From JBAJNN01 sp036881905 (GTDB lineage: Bacteria > Pseudomonadota > Alphaproteobacteria > Rhizobiales > Im1), in NCBI GenBank assembly GCA_036881905.1, contig JBAJNN010000010.1, positions 3,657 to 67,656 on the forward strand: DNA of 64,000 nucleotides, given 5' to 3'. Both the position numbers and the translations under genes were made by a program. The notes under the pieces were generated by a model. That model worked only from the letters and a program-made list of their open reading frames with translations. It was not told where the DNA came from and made no database searches. Below are positions 1 to 9,255 of the stretch, in pieces (positions within the stretch are counted from its first letter, which is position 1; each line of letters opens with the position of its first letter).

Positions 1-483
1 GCGGCGAAAGAACAACACACGAAAGATAAGCTCCTGCGGCAGCGCCGACATAACCGGGTAAAGAATCAGAATGAGCGCGAGAAACCACGGATTATGCAAC
101 GCCAGGAACAGGAATCCTTGAGGATTCAAAAGCCTTGTCAGCCCCGCGGTCATGACCGCCGCGATCAGTGTGAACGCCCCCAAAAGCGGCCAATCCACAC
201 CGCGCGAGCCGCAAGCGAGATCACGCCAGTCAAAGCCGTCGGTTCCGTGCAGAAGGGCAACGCCGACGGCCGTCATGGTGAACAGCATCGGGAACATCAG
301 CACTGGCGGCAACACCATTGCCATAATCAATGGCGCCGCCAGATAAAGCCCGATGAATTCGCCTAGCAGCCGCAAAGAGCCCCTTCGTTTTCTTTTCAAG
401 CCCGGCGGTTCTTCACGGCATTTATGCGCAACCGAAAGCAGGTTTTTGGCCCGATCACAGCGTTCCCAATCATAAAAAAACAC
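1..483 (-). CDS. CPBP-family intramembrane protease (partial)
   Basis: The reading frame enters from the left window edge and begins at a GTG at 483 (an in-frame TAA lies just upstream); at least 161 residues are visible. The N-terminus is basic and hydrophilic (about 45 residues), followed by hydrophobic helices. The last visible residues read PQELIFRVLFFRR, resembling the conserved E-x-x-x-R motif of CPBP (CAAX-type) membrane glutamic proteases, although only one Glu is present at the first motif. The C-terminal half is outside the window. Substrate and role cannot be inferred; family members process or scaffold membrane proteins. Confidence 0.6.
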   Translation of the reverse strand, partial: MFFYDWERCDRAKNLLSVAHKCREEPPGLKRKRRGSLRLLGEFIGLYLAAPLIMAMVLPPVLMFPMLFTMTAVGVALLHGTDGFDWRDLACGSRGVDWPLLGAFTLIAAVMTAGLTRLLNPQGFLFLALHNPWFLALILILYPVMSALPQELIFRVLFFRR

Positions 484-585
484 ATTTTATACCTTATATA
501 ACACGTTTTAAAATTTTAAAAAGCCTCCCAGTTTATGGCTTTGCGAAACGACGAGCCGCCCAAGATTACTGTTTAAAGGGTAGGG

Positions 586-3500
586 TTAAATTGCTTGGGC
601 CGAGTCTCCTCGAAGTGTATTCGTGGCGCTGGATTTCTTGTCCGCCTGCGTTTTCAGTTGGCTGGGAAGAGGCTTTATGTTTGCGCTTTGCGCAGTTTTT
701 CGCGCCGGCGGCTTTTGAGTGCTCGTTTCTGCGCTAACAAACCGTCCGCTTCCCAGCATGTCGACAACCTGGCTTGCGCTCAAGGGGCGGTAGAGATGGT
801 TACCTTGAGCAAAGTCGCAGCGCATTCGGTCAAGCTGCGTCAGCTGCCATGCGTTTTCCACATCTCGCGCCATGATTTTCATGTCGAGTTTATGAGCCAG
901 CATGATGACCGCATCAAAGATTGCCTCCGGCGCTTTTTCCCCGACATTCGGCGCCAAGAGAGGATGGGCCACTCTGACAGCATCGAACGGCAGGCGCGAC
1001 AAGGTCACCAGAGCAGAGCGGCCGGCGCCGAAATCGTCGCAGACGATACCAATATCGAGCGCGCGCAACCGCTCGACAATGCACAAAGTCAGTTCCGGAT
1101 TGCGCATGAATACGGACTCGGAGATCGAGAGTTTGAGCGAACCCGTCATCAGCTCTTCGCGCTCGAGAACGGCCTTGACCTCATCAACCAGATCGCGATT
1201 TACGACCTCCTGGGACAGCAGGCCGACGGTGATGAACAGCGGACTGTCCGGACGATAGGCCCGCTGCCAAATGCCAAGCTGGCGAGCCGCTTGGGTCAGA
1301 GTATAAAGGCTCAGTTCAACAACGCTTCCGGTCTCCTCGGCCAGTTCGATCAGGGGCCGCGAGGCCAGTGGGGCATGACCGTCGCGAGGCCAGCATGGTC
1401 GGGCATCGAACCCGGCGATTTTCATGTCGCTTAAACGCATAACCGGTTGATAAACAAGATCGATTTTCTCATCCTCAAGGGCTTGATGTAAATTCGGTTT
1501 CACCGTGCCGCGCCCCTTGGCCGGCTTGTGGATATCAGGTTTGAACACGGCAATGCCCTTGCCGGATTTCTTGGCCTCGCAAAGGGCAAGACCGGCCTCT
1601 TCGAGCAGCTCTTGCGCCGAGTGCGTTCGCGTGTGCAAGGTCGCCGCGCCGATGCTGGCGGTCAAGGAAATATCGCCTGAGCGCAGCGCAATAGGCTGGG
1701 CAATGATGCGGCGAATCTCATCGAGACAGGTCTCAATGGGCCTGCCTGTTCTTTGCGGGTTGGTGATTACTCCAAACCGGTCTCCGCGCAAACGGGTCAG
1801 CGTATCGCAAGGATCGAGATGCGCGCGCAAACGGCGCGCCAGCATGAGCAGGATGGTGTCGCCCGCGGCACAGCCGAGCCTCTCATTGACCCCTTTGAAC
1901 CGGTCCAGATCGACAACCAAAACCGTCACGACGGAATTGCCGTCGGCGCATGCCCCTTTGATGGCGCATTGCAACCGGTCGGCGAACAAGACGTGATTGG
2001 GCAGGTCGGAGACGCAATCATGGACCGCATCGAACAAAATCTGTTCGTGTACCCGCCTGGCCTGCGTGATCTCGCTTAAGATTCCTATGCATCGCACGGC
2101 CCGCTTTTCACCGTCGGGCAAGACATAGGCGCGAAGGTGGTGCCATAGATAATCGCCATCGGCGTCACGCAAGCGAAAATCACAGCTGAAAGCCCCTCGC
2201 GCGCGTCGAACCGCTTTTTCCACCGATGACGCATAGGTTGCCCGGTCCGCGGGATGGATCAAGTCAAGCCAGAGCTTGTGGCCATCACGGGCCATCGTGC
2301 CCGGCTTAAGGCCAAGAACACGTTCAAGGCCACCGCCGACGCGTAAGCGGCCCCGGCTTTCATTCCAGTCCCACACGCTCTGCCTGGTGGCAGCGAGGGC
2401 GAGGGCACAGCGGTTGTTGTCTTCAAAAAAGCGGCTGTTGATCACCTCCCGATCGAAGGCCAAGCGGATAAGAGTGAGCGCCATGGCCACCAGCACCAGC
2501 ACCAGCCCGCAGTCCAGAAGCGGGATCATGACCGGGTCGCTGCCCCACCCCGCCGCCGCTGTCATGGCGCACAGCGCCCAAACCGTCAGCAGGCCCCAAA
2601 AGGCCAGTGTGGCCTGCGCGCGCAGCACCCCGCGCCGATGCAAAATCAGGATGACGACACTTCCCCCCATCGTGGTTGCGACCATGAGCAAGCGCGCGAT
2701 ACCCGACGCGACCGCCGGGTTAAACCAGCCATAGGCCGAAAGCAGAAGCGCCGCGGCGAACAGCCCGATCGTCGCCTGACCCGCCCGGCGCATGCGCCGG
2801 GCGGGATTGGCAAAGCTGTAAAGGCAAGCCAGAGCGCCGGCGGTGAGCAACCCTTCGGCAATGGCCTCCCACCGTCCCTGTGTTTCAAGCGCGGCATCGG
2901 CAAATCCCGTTAACTGGATGAAATGAGCGAAACTCGCCCAGATGAAGCCAATGGCGCCGACAGCCAGGAGTGCCGCCGCCAAAAACGCCGCCTCGGCCCG
3001 TATGGTCACAAGGCCAATGATAAAAACAGCGATCAGTAGCGAAATGCCGAGCACAACACCATGGAAAAAGGAGCCCCGACGGCTTTGTGCATCGTAAGCG
3101 GAACGTCGCCACAGGGAAAGGCCGGAAATGTCGGGACCGGCGAGTTCGAGAACATAGGTCCGCGTTTCTCCGGGGCCTATTCTCAGAGCGAAAGCATCCA
3201 TGGTGATTTCGTGCAAATCCAACCGGGTCGGCTTCGGTTCTTCTCTGAGCGTCAGAATTTGCCTTGCGACATGGCGAGGCCAGAGAACCCCTGAGCCGAC
3301 GAACCCTTTTCGCTTCGCGCCCAGCACAAAATCGTGACTGCCGGAATCGGGGTTGTGCAGAGTGAAAATGGCCCAGTGATGCACTGCCCCGTCACGACTC
3401 GCCGACACGTCTACCGAGTATTTGTCCAGGCGTTGGCTGGCCGGGATCTCCACGGAGATTTGCTTATCGGTGGTGTGCACAAGGTCGACGACGCCCCCAA

Positions 3501-3621
3501 GGTCTACATTGGCGGCGTCGAAATGCGTCGAAACGATAGTGCGCGCCCGCGCTTCGTCCTTCGCGCCCATAACGACGAGACCCGCAAGAACAAGACCGAC
3601 GGCAGAACGAACCAGGGGCAT
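586..3621 (-). CDS. Membrane PAS-GGDEF-EAL protein, degenerate motifs
   Basis: A 1011-residue protein with a signal peptide (about 1-26), a periplasmic 7TMR-DISM-like sensor domain (about 30-165), about seven membrane helices (about 180-390), a PAS domain, then GGDEF (around 500-665) and EAL (around 715-950) domains. Both active-site signatures are altered. The diguanylate cyclase loop reads RGDRF near residue 609 instead of GGDEF. The phosphodiesterase signature reads FDARP near 740 instead of E-A-L-x-R, and the DDFGTG loop is DDFGAG. I infer a non-catalytic c-di-GMP-related receptor or scaffold. The ATG at 3621 is preferred over an upstream in-frame TTG because it opens a good signal peptide. 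The extreme C-terminus is a low-complexity basic tail. Confidence 0.85.
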   Translation of the reverse strand: MPLVRSAVGLVLAGLVVMGAKDEARARTIVSTHFDAANVDLGGVVDLVHTTDKQISVEIPASQRLDKYSVDVSASRDGAVHHWAIFTLHNPDSGSHDFVLGAKRKGFVGSGVLWPRHVARQILTLREEPKPTRLDLHEITMDAFALRIGPGETRTYVLELAGPDISGLSLWRRSAYDAQSRRGSFFHGVVLGISLLIAVFIIGLVTIRAEAAFLAAALLAVGAIGFIWASFAHFIQLTGFADAALETQGRWEAIAEGLLTAGALACLYSFANPARRMRRAGQATIGLFAAALLLSAYGWFNPAVASGIARLLMVATTMGGSVVILILHRRGVLRAQATLAFWGLLTVWALCAMTAAAGWGSDPVMIPLLDCGLVLVLVAMALTLIRLAFDREVINSRFFEDNNRCALALAATRQSVWDWNESRGRLRVGGGLERVLGLKPGTMARDGHKLWLDLIHPADRATYASSVEKAVRRARGAFSCDFRLRDADGDYLWHHLRAYVLPDGEKRAVRCIGILSEITQARRVHEQILFDAVHDCVSDLPNHVLFADRLQCAIKGACADGNSVVTVLVVDLDRFKGVNERLGCAAGDTILLMLARRLRAHLDPCDTLTRLRGDRFGVITNPQRTGRPIETCLDEIRRIIAQPIALRSGDISLTASIGAATLHTRTHSAQELLEEAGLALCEAKKSGKGIAVFKPDIHKPAKGRGTVKPNLHQALEDEKIDLVYQPVMRLSDMKIAGFDARPCWPRDGHAPLASRPLIELAEETGSVVELSLYTLTQAARQLGIWQRAYRPDSPLFITVGLLSQEVVNRDLVDEVKAVLEREELMTGSLKLSISESVFMRNPELTLCIVERLRALDIGIVCDDFGAGRSALVTLSRLPFDAVRVAHPLLAPNVGEKAPEAIFDAVIMLAHKLDMKIMARDVENAWQLTQLDRMRCDFAQGNHLYRPLSASQVVDMLGSGRFVSAETSTQKPPARKTAQSANIKPLPSQLKTQADKKSSATNTLRGDSAQAI

Positions 3622-3932
3622 ATTTTCACTTTCCAACCTTCATGATTTCAACCGGATACAACGTTCAAGAGGAGATATTGCGGCCCGGAGAATAACAGAC
3701 ATGGCCCCCGGTAAACCGCCAGAGGCCGAATGCCCTGCTTCCCGTCCAGTATGGCAAATAACACATGATCGCGCCATACCTTATTGTGTTCTTGGGGAAT
3801 GCCCGCGCACACGCTCCCCGAAACAGCCCGATACCGCCGCGGTCCGCGCAAATGGCAGCCGACCGCCGGACCGGCAAACCATTTGTGTCGCACGGCGTGA
3901 AACTTCACTCGGGGTGAGCGCATTCACAAGTC
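3622..3932. other. Non-coding stretch upstream of cstA
   Basis: Gap between the divergently transcribed GGDEF/EAL gene and the cstA-like gene. Short frames here have no recognisable family. It must hold the promoter of the leftward gene, but I see no clear -35/-10 for it. Confidence 0.4.
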
Positions 3933-3961
3933 TTGACAACGCTTCAACTGACTTCTATGAT
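3933..3961 (+). promoter_or_regulatory. Sigma70-type promoter for cstA-like gene
   Basis: TTGACA at 3933-3938 and TATGAT at 3956-3961, separated by exactly 17 bases. This is near-consensus for a housekeeping sigma factor and lies about 87 bases upstream of the ATG at 4048. The match is by eye only; no start site is known. Confidence 0.55.
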
Positions 3962-4047
3962 AAGCTTCGCGAAAAAAGAGTTTGAGGATACGGTCCTGAC
4001 GGTCCAGTCACGATGGGTCGCCAGGCCATGGAGGAGATTGAGACGAC

Positions 4048-5472
4048 ATGATCGCTTTCCTCGCGGGACTGGCTCTGTTGGCCATCGGTTATTTCGTTTA
4101 TGGCCGCTTCGTGGAAAAAATCTTTGGAATACACACCCATTCAACCCCGGCTAGTGAATATTACGATGGTGTCGATTATGTTCCCCTGAGCATGCCCAAA
4201 AACGCCATGATTCATCTCTTAAACATTGCCGGAACGGGCCCGGTTTTCGGCCCCATAATGGGCGCTTTGTTCGGGCCGGCGGCTTTTATACTGATCCCCG
4301 TAGGCAATATTATCGGCGGCGCCGTTCATGATTTTTTCATAGGCATGATTTCCCTGCGCAATAAAGGCGCTCACATGCCGCAATTGGCGGGCTATTTTCT
4401 CGGGAAGCCCATGAAGCACATTGTCAATGTGTTCGCGGTCATTTTGTTGATTCTGCTGGGAACTGTTTTCGTGCGCAGCCCGGCCGATCTGCTGGTCAAA
4501 CTGTTCGGCGGCCAGTCCCTTTATTGGGGCCTGGCGATTTATCTCTACTACGCCGTTGCGACTGTTTTGCCCATCGACAAGTTCATAGCGCGTATCTATC
4601 CCTATTTCGGCTGTTTGCTTCTCTTCAGCGCCGTTGCGATATTTTTTGGCATCCTGATCAAATACCCGCAACTGTTTCCAGAGTTTACGATCAAAAACCT
4701 GCATCCTGAAAATCTGCCCATTTTCCCAATGTTTTTCATGACGGTAACATGCGGGTTGCTCTCAGGCTTTCATGCCACACAAGCCCCGATCATCTCCAGA
4801 ACCCTGCAAAATGAGAATCAGGGCCGGAAAATTTTTTACGGCATGATGGTGCTGGAAGGATTCATCGCCATGGTCTGGGCTGGCGCCGCCATGATCGTCT
4901 ACAACAAGGCCGGTATTTTCAATATTGGCCATTTTGGCGGGCCCGCCGGCATCGTGGACGAAATATCCATGGATATTTTCGGGTCCGTCATAGGATCTGT
5001 CGTCGTTCTGGGCGTTATCGTCCTGCCGATCACTTCGGGGGATACGTCTTTTAGAGGCCTGCGCATGATCCTCGCCGATTATATGGGGCTGAAGCAAGCC
5101 AGGATTTCAAATCGTTTTTTAATCGTAATCCCAATGTTTCTCTTATCGATCATCCTGTTTTTTGTCGATTTTAATGTTTTGTGGCGGTATTTTTCATGGG
5201 CCAATCAAACGACCGGCACCATCAGCCTGTTTATCGCTTCGGGATATCTGTTCATCAAGAAAAAAAATTACTGGGTCACCCTGATTCCGGCGGTTTTCAT
5301 GCTTATGGCCACAACCTCTTATCTCGGCAATGCGAAAATAGGGTTTGGCCTGGAGTGGCCGCAAGCCTACATTTGGGGGGGCTTGACGAGTTTCGCCCTT
5401 CTGACGCTCTTCTTATGGCGCAGCTTGCGGGCCAGAAGACGCAATATGCCGACCGACCACATCTTGAATTGA
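4048..5472 (+). CDS. cstA: CstA-family carbon starvation transporter
   Basis: A 474-residue polytopic inner-membrane protein of the CstA/pyruvate or peptide transporter family, with about a dozen hydrophobic segments. Recognisable family stretches include the AGTGPVFGPIMGALFGP segment near residue 60, GAVHDFF near 92 and TSGDTSFRGLRMILAD near residue 330. It is the short form of the family (the E. coli CstA is about 700 residues). Family members import pyruvate or peptides under carbon limitation; the substrate here is unknown. It has its own strong predicted promoter and an 80-base leader and does not appear to share an operon with gshB. Confidence 0.88.
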   Translation: MIAFLAGLALLAIGYFVYGRFVEKIFGIHTHSTPASEYYDGVDYVPLSMPKNAMIHLLNIAGTGPVFGPIMGALFGPAAFILIPVGNIIGGAVHDFFIGMISLRNKGAHMPQLAGYFLGKPMKHIVNVFAVILLILLGTVFVRSPADLLVKLFGGQSLYWGLAIYLYYAVATVLPIDKFIARIYPYFGCLLLFSAVAIFFGILIKYPQLFPEFTIKNLHPENLPIFPMFFMTVTCGLLSGFHATQAPIISRTLQNENQGRKIFYGMMVLEGFIAMVWAGAAMIVYNKAGIFNIGHFGGPAGIVDEISMDIFGSVIGSVVVLGVIVLPITSGDTSFRGLRMILADYMGLKQARISNRFLIVIPMFLLSIILFFVDFNVLWRYFSWANQTTGTISLFIASGYLFIKKKNYWVTLIPAVFMLMATTSYLGNAKIGFGLEWPQAYIWGGLTSFALLTLFLWRSLRARRRNMPTDHILN

Positions 5473-5628
5473 AGAACCGGTGTCGTTCAGGTCAATAAAC
5501 CTGACCGCAGGCTTGAAAAATCCGCTCTCATAAAGGGGTGAAATGGATGAAGCAACGCCTTGAATGTCGGTTGCGCAAGCCGGAATGTCGCGCATCGCCA
5601 ATTTGGCGGTGTGTTCCCGAGCCATTTC

Positions 5629-6585
5629 ATGAGTAAACGCCCCATGCCGATCAAAATGGCCGTTCAGATGGATCCCGTGAACAGTCTCGACCCTGAGAGC
5701 GATTCCACGGTTGCCCTGCTGCTTGAGGCCGACAGGCGTGGGCATGATATTTTCTATTACCTGCCGCAAGCGCTTAGCATGCGCGATGGCGGTATATTTG
5801 CCGCGGGCGCCAATCTGACGGTATGCCCCGGGGCGGACAGGCCGCTTGCCGTGGCGGAGAATCATCGTGTCGATCTGTCAACCATGGATGTGGTGTTGCT
5901 GCGTCAGGATCCACCCTTCGACATGGCCTATATTTCCACCACCCATATGTTGGAGCGGCTTCAGCCGGAAACGCTGGTGGTCAATGATCCAGCCCATGTG
6001 CGCAATGCTCCGGAAAAGCTGTTCGTCATGGATTTCTCTCAATTCATGCCGGCGACGCTGATCACGCGCGACCGTGATGAAATCAGCGCCTTCCGCAAGG
6101 AGTTTGGCGACATCATCGTCAAATCGCTTTATGGTCATGGCGGCGCCGGCGTGTTCCGCCTGACGCCAGGCGACGAGAATATGACCGTCCTCATTGAGCT
6201 ACTCGAACAGGCAGGCCCCGAACCGTTCGTCATACAGCAATATCTGCCTGAGATTCGTGACGGCGACAAGCGGATCATTCTGGTCGATGGCAAGCCTGTC
6301 GGCACCCTCAATCGTATCCCCGCGGCCGGGGAGGCGCGTTCCAACCTGCGTGTCGGCGGGCGGGCCGAACCGGCGCGGTTGACGGCGCGCGATCTGGAAA
6401 TCTGCCAGGCGATAGGACCGGAATTAGCGCGCCGTGGGCTGATTTTCGTCGGGATCGACGTCATCGGCGGCCGGTTGACTGAGATCAACGTTACCTCTCC
6501 GACAGGAATATGTCAAATTTCCCGCTTCGACAATCGTAATATTGCGGCTATGATCTGGGACGCTATTGAAGCACGCCTCGTTTAG
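5629..6585 (+). CDS. gshB: Glutathione synthetase
   Basis: A 318-residue ATP-grasp ligase that joins glycine to gamma-glutamylcysteine. The N-terminus MAVQMDPVNSLDPESDST, the RQDPPFDMAYISTTHMLE stretch and the C-terminal EINVTSPTGICQI are hallmarks of bacterial GshB. Length matches the family (310-320). The ATG at 5629 is chosen because the frame upstream of it has no homology. It stands alone between cstA and rlmE. Confidence 0.95.
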   Translation: MSKRPMPIKMAVQMDPVNSLDPESDSTVALLLEADRRGHDIFYYLPQALSMRDGGIFAAGANLTVCPGADRPLAVAENHRVDLSTMDVVLLRQDPPFDMAYISTTHMLERLQPETLVVNDPAHVRNAPEKLFVMDFSQFMPATLITRDRDEISAFRKEFGDIIVKSLYGHGGAGVFRLTPGDENMTVLIELLEQAGPEPFVIQQYLPEIRDGDKRIILVDGKPVGTLNRIPAAGEARSNLRVGGRAEPARLTARDLEICQAIGPELARRGLIFVGIDVIGGRLTEINVTSPTGICQISRFDNRNIAAMIWDAIEARLV

Positions 6586-6840
6586 GTAAACTGGACACCG
6601 CTAAAAGCTCAGGATTTTGGTGCTATTCGTGTCGTCGTCGAATTTATCTTAGATGCTCATTAACGCGATTTAAGTTAACCTTTGCTTCTTGAAAATCTGT
6701 CTCCTCTCATCCCCTCCAAAGTTTTAGGTTTTTAGAGGCGTTCAACTGGCGAGACCGTCCCGTGGTTGCATCATTCAGGCCCCTCATGTAGAAATCGGCA
6801 CGGAGACTATATTTGCCCAGCATAAAAGGGAGAGGAGTGG
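6586..6840. other. Non-coding region between gshB and rlmE
   Basis: No recognisable gene or RNA. It includes a moderately AT-rich stretch at 6630-6730, possibly carrying the rlmE promoter. Just downstream, at about 6826-6836, lies the strong purine-rich AGGGAGAGGAG that looks like the rlmE ribosome binding site. Confidence 0.35.
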
Positions 6841-6918
6841 CCCATAGGACCTGTTCGCGGTAAATCTTCGCGTCGGCTTTCCAAGCGCAAAGCCGCCACG
6901 GCGGGCGCGGCGCGGGAT

Positions 6919-7593
6919 TTGACAGTGATGGTGCGAACTGCGCGCGGGCGCAAGATTTCGTCCACGCGCTGGCTCGCGCGTCAACTCAACGATCCCTATG
7001 TCGCGGAGGCGAGACGGCGCGGCTATCGTTCGCGCGCCGCCTTCAAGCTGCTCGAGATTGACGATAAATATGCCATTTTGAAGCCGGGGAGCCGGGTTGT
7101 CGATCTCGGCGCCGCGCCCGGTGGCTGGACACAAGTGGCGGTTGAGCGCATTCGCCTTCCCGACAAGGCGGCCGCGGGGCATCGCGGTCGCGTTGTCGCC
7201 ATTGACATCGACCCATTCGATGCGGTCGAAGGGGCGGTGTCGACCAGGCAAGACTTGCTCGCCGCCGATGCGTCGGAAAAAGTCATTGACGCGCTTAAAG
7301 GCGAGGCCGACATCGTCATGTCCGACATGGCGGCGCCCACAACCGGCCATCACCGCACCGATCATTTGAAAATCATGGCGCTGTGCGAGGCGGCGCTGGC
7401 TTTGGCCCGCGAAGTTCTGGCCCCGGGAGGCGTCTTTCTGGCCAAGGTGTTCCAAGGCGGCGCGCAGGCTAAGGTGCTGGCTGACATGAAACGCGATTTC
7501 GCCACCGTCCGCCATGTCAAGCCAAGGGCAAGCCGGCCTGAATCGGCGGAGCTTTATGTTCTGGCCACCGGTTTTCGCGGCCGCAATCCTTAA
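6919..7593 (+). CDS. rlmE: 23S rRNA 2'-O-methyltransferase RlmE (FtsJ)
   Basis: A SAM-dependent methyltransferase that modifies U2552 in the ribosomal A loop. The SAM site VVDLGAAPGGWTQVA and the SDMAAPTTGHHRTDH motif are intact, as is the K-D-K-E-type tetrad region including FLAKVFQGG. The true start is uncertain. Homologous sequence continues upstream in frame (PVRGKSSRRL) to an ATA at 6844, seven bases after a strong Shine-Dalgarno AGGGAGAGGAG. No ATG, GTG or TTG exists between the upstream stop (6823) and the TTG at 6919; the next ATG is 6928. I give the TTG start, but the protein may begin at the ATA or be a truncated version. Confidence 0.9.
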   Translation: MTVMVRTARGRKISSTRWLARQLNDPYVAEARRRGYRSRAAFKLLEIDDKYAILKPGSRVVDLGAAPGGWTQVAVERIRLPDKAAAGHRGRVVAIDIDPFDAVEGAVSTRQDLLAADASEKVIDALKGEADIVMSDMAAPTTGHHRTDHLKIMALCEAALALAREVLAPGGVFLAKVFQGGAQAKVLADMKRDFATVRHVKPRASRPESAELYVLATGFRGRNP

Positions 7594-7807
7594 AAAAACC
7601 GTAAGTTGCGACATCACCCGGGGGTTGAGAATATCCGTATCCAGCCGTTGTTTGCGGCGATGACCTGGGCGTCTTCCGGCGATTATATCCAACTGACCTT
7701 TCAGGCCGGCAATAGCCGCGTCATGGGTGGGGAAAGGCACCCTGTCATTTCCGCAAAGGGGTAAGACGGACCATGCGCGTCTATACCGGCAATCCGCAGC
7801 CCGCCCC

Positions 7808-9067
7808 TTAAGCGCCTGTAGGGCGAATCAGGATATGTCGTTTCTTGCCCATGGAGAGTTTGATGGTGCCATCATTGGTCAGAGTTTTTGATGTGAGAAT
7901 GGCTTTGGGGTCATCGATGGTCTTGCCGTTCACGCGCACGCCGCCGCCGGCAATCGCGCGTCGCGCTTCGCCATTTGAGCCGACCAGGCCGGCGCGAACC
8001 ATGGCGGTTAAAAGGCCGATCCCGCCAGCAAGCTCGCCACGCCCGAATGTGACGGTGGGCAGATTGGCGTCCGAGCCGCCCTCGACAAAGGTGCGGTGCG
8101 CCGTCTCGGCGGCATTCTGGGCGGCCCTCCGGCCATGAAGGAGAGTGGTGGCTTCATTGGCCAGAATTTTTTTCGCTTCATTCAGCTCGCGGCCTTGCAA
8201 CCGTTCCAGCCTGGCGATTTCATCGCCGGGAATTTCGGTAAACAGGCGCAAGAATCGCCCCACATCCTCATCCTCGGTGTTGCGCCAGAATTGCCAATAT
8301 TCATAAGAGTCCGACATATCGCCGGTAAGCCATATCGCGCCGGATTGCGTCTTGCCCATTTTGGCTCCCGACGCCGTGGTAATGAGAGGGGTGGTCAGGG
8401 CAAAAACCTCCACCTTGTTCACGCGCCGCACAAGATCGATCCCCTGGACAAGATTGCCCCATTGGTCGGAGCCTCCGAGCTGCAACCGGCAATTAAAGCG
8501 TCTGTTCAGTTCGACGAAATCATAGGCTTGCAGAACCATGTAGTTGAATTCGAGGAACGACAAGGCCTGTTCGCGCTCAAGCCGCAGGCGCACGGAGTCC
8601 ATGGACAACATGCGGTTGACGGAAAAATGCCGACCAATGGCGCGCAGAAAGTCAATATAGTTGAACGTGAGCAGCCACTCTGCATTGTCGGCCATTATGG
8701 CGTCGCCAGGGCTATCGCCGAAGGTGAGAAAACGGGAAAAGACTTGGTTGAGACCGGCCTTGTTGCTCTCGATCGTGTCCGGCGAGAGTAGTTTTCGCGT
8801 CTCGTCGCGCCCCGACGGATCGCCGATCCGCGTCGTTCCGCCACCCATCAGCACAATCGGCCGGTGACCGGTTTTTTGCAGCCAGCGCAGCATCATGATC
8901 TGCACCAGATTACCGACATGGAGCGAGCGAGCGGTGCAGTCAAAGCCGATATAAGCCGTTACCCCCCGCGAGCGGAGCAATCGGTCGAGCTCGCGAGGGT
9001 GGGACGATTGGTAAATGAAACCGCGTTCCTGTAGAATATGGAGAAAATCCGATGTGAAGCTGACCAT
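7808..9067 (-). CDS. tyrS: Tyrosyl-tRNA synthetase
   Basis: A 419-residue class I aminoacyl-tRNA synthetase of the TyrRS type. Visible are YIGFDCTARSLHVGNL (HIGH-like H-V-G-N), the GGSDQWGN tyrosine-site motif, KMGKT as the KMSKS signature, and a C-terminal S4 RNA-binding domain ending in VRVNGKTIDD. Length and order are standard. It is monocistronic and oriented towards rlmE. Confidence 0.96.
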   Translation of the reverse strand: MVSFTSDFLHILQERGFIYQSSHPRELDRLLRSRGVTAYIGFDCTARSLHVGNLVQIMMLRWLQKTGHRPIVLMGGGTTRIGDPSGRDETRKLLSPDTIESNKAGLNQVFSRFLTFGDSPGDAIMADNAEWLLTFNYIDFLRAIGRHFSVNRMLSMDSVRLRLEREQALSFLEFNYMVLQAYDFVELNRRFNCRLQLGGSDQWGNLVQGIDLVRRVNKVEVFALTTPLITTASGAKMGKTQSGAIWLTGDMSDSYEYWQFWRNTEDEDVGRFLRLFTEIPGDEIARLERLQGRELNEAKKILANEATTLLHGRRAAQNAAETAHRTFVEGGSDANLPTVTFGRGELAGGIGLLTAMVRAGLVGSNGEARRAIAGGGVRVNGKTIDDPKAILTSKTLTNDGTIKLSMGKKRHILIRPTGA

Positions 9068-9255
9068 GGCTCGGGTTGCGTGGCATGTTTGCCGATATGG
9101 TTTATTGGCCGTTTGTCGAATCGCCGATTTGTGGCGATTCTGCCGCGGTTTTTAGCGCAAACCGCATGAGATGGCAAATAGGGCCGGCGGCCCACGATAT
9201 AATGGGCAGCACTCGTAAAATGATACGGTTCAACCGCCATGAAAAGGCAAAGGGA

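Noticed and set aside
6784..7740. 318-codon minus-strand frame opposite rlmE
   Set aside because: Shadow of rlmE; no homology, and the SAM-binding motifs are on the plus strand.
7594..7807. Small coding remnants between rlmE and tyrS
   Set aside because: Only a 12-codon frame and non-homologous stretches; no support for a gene.
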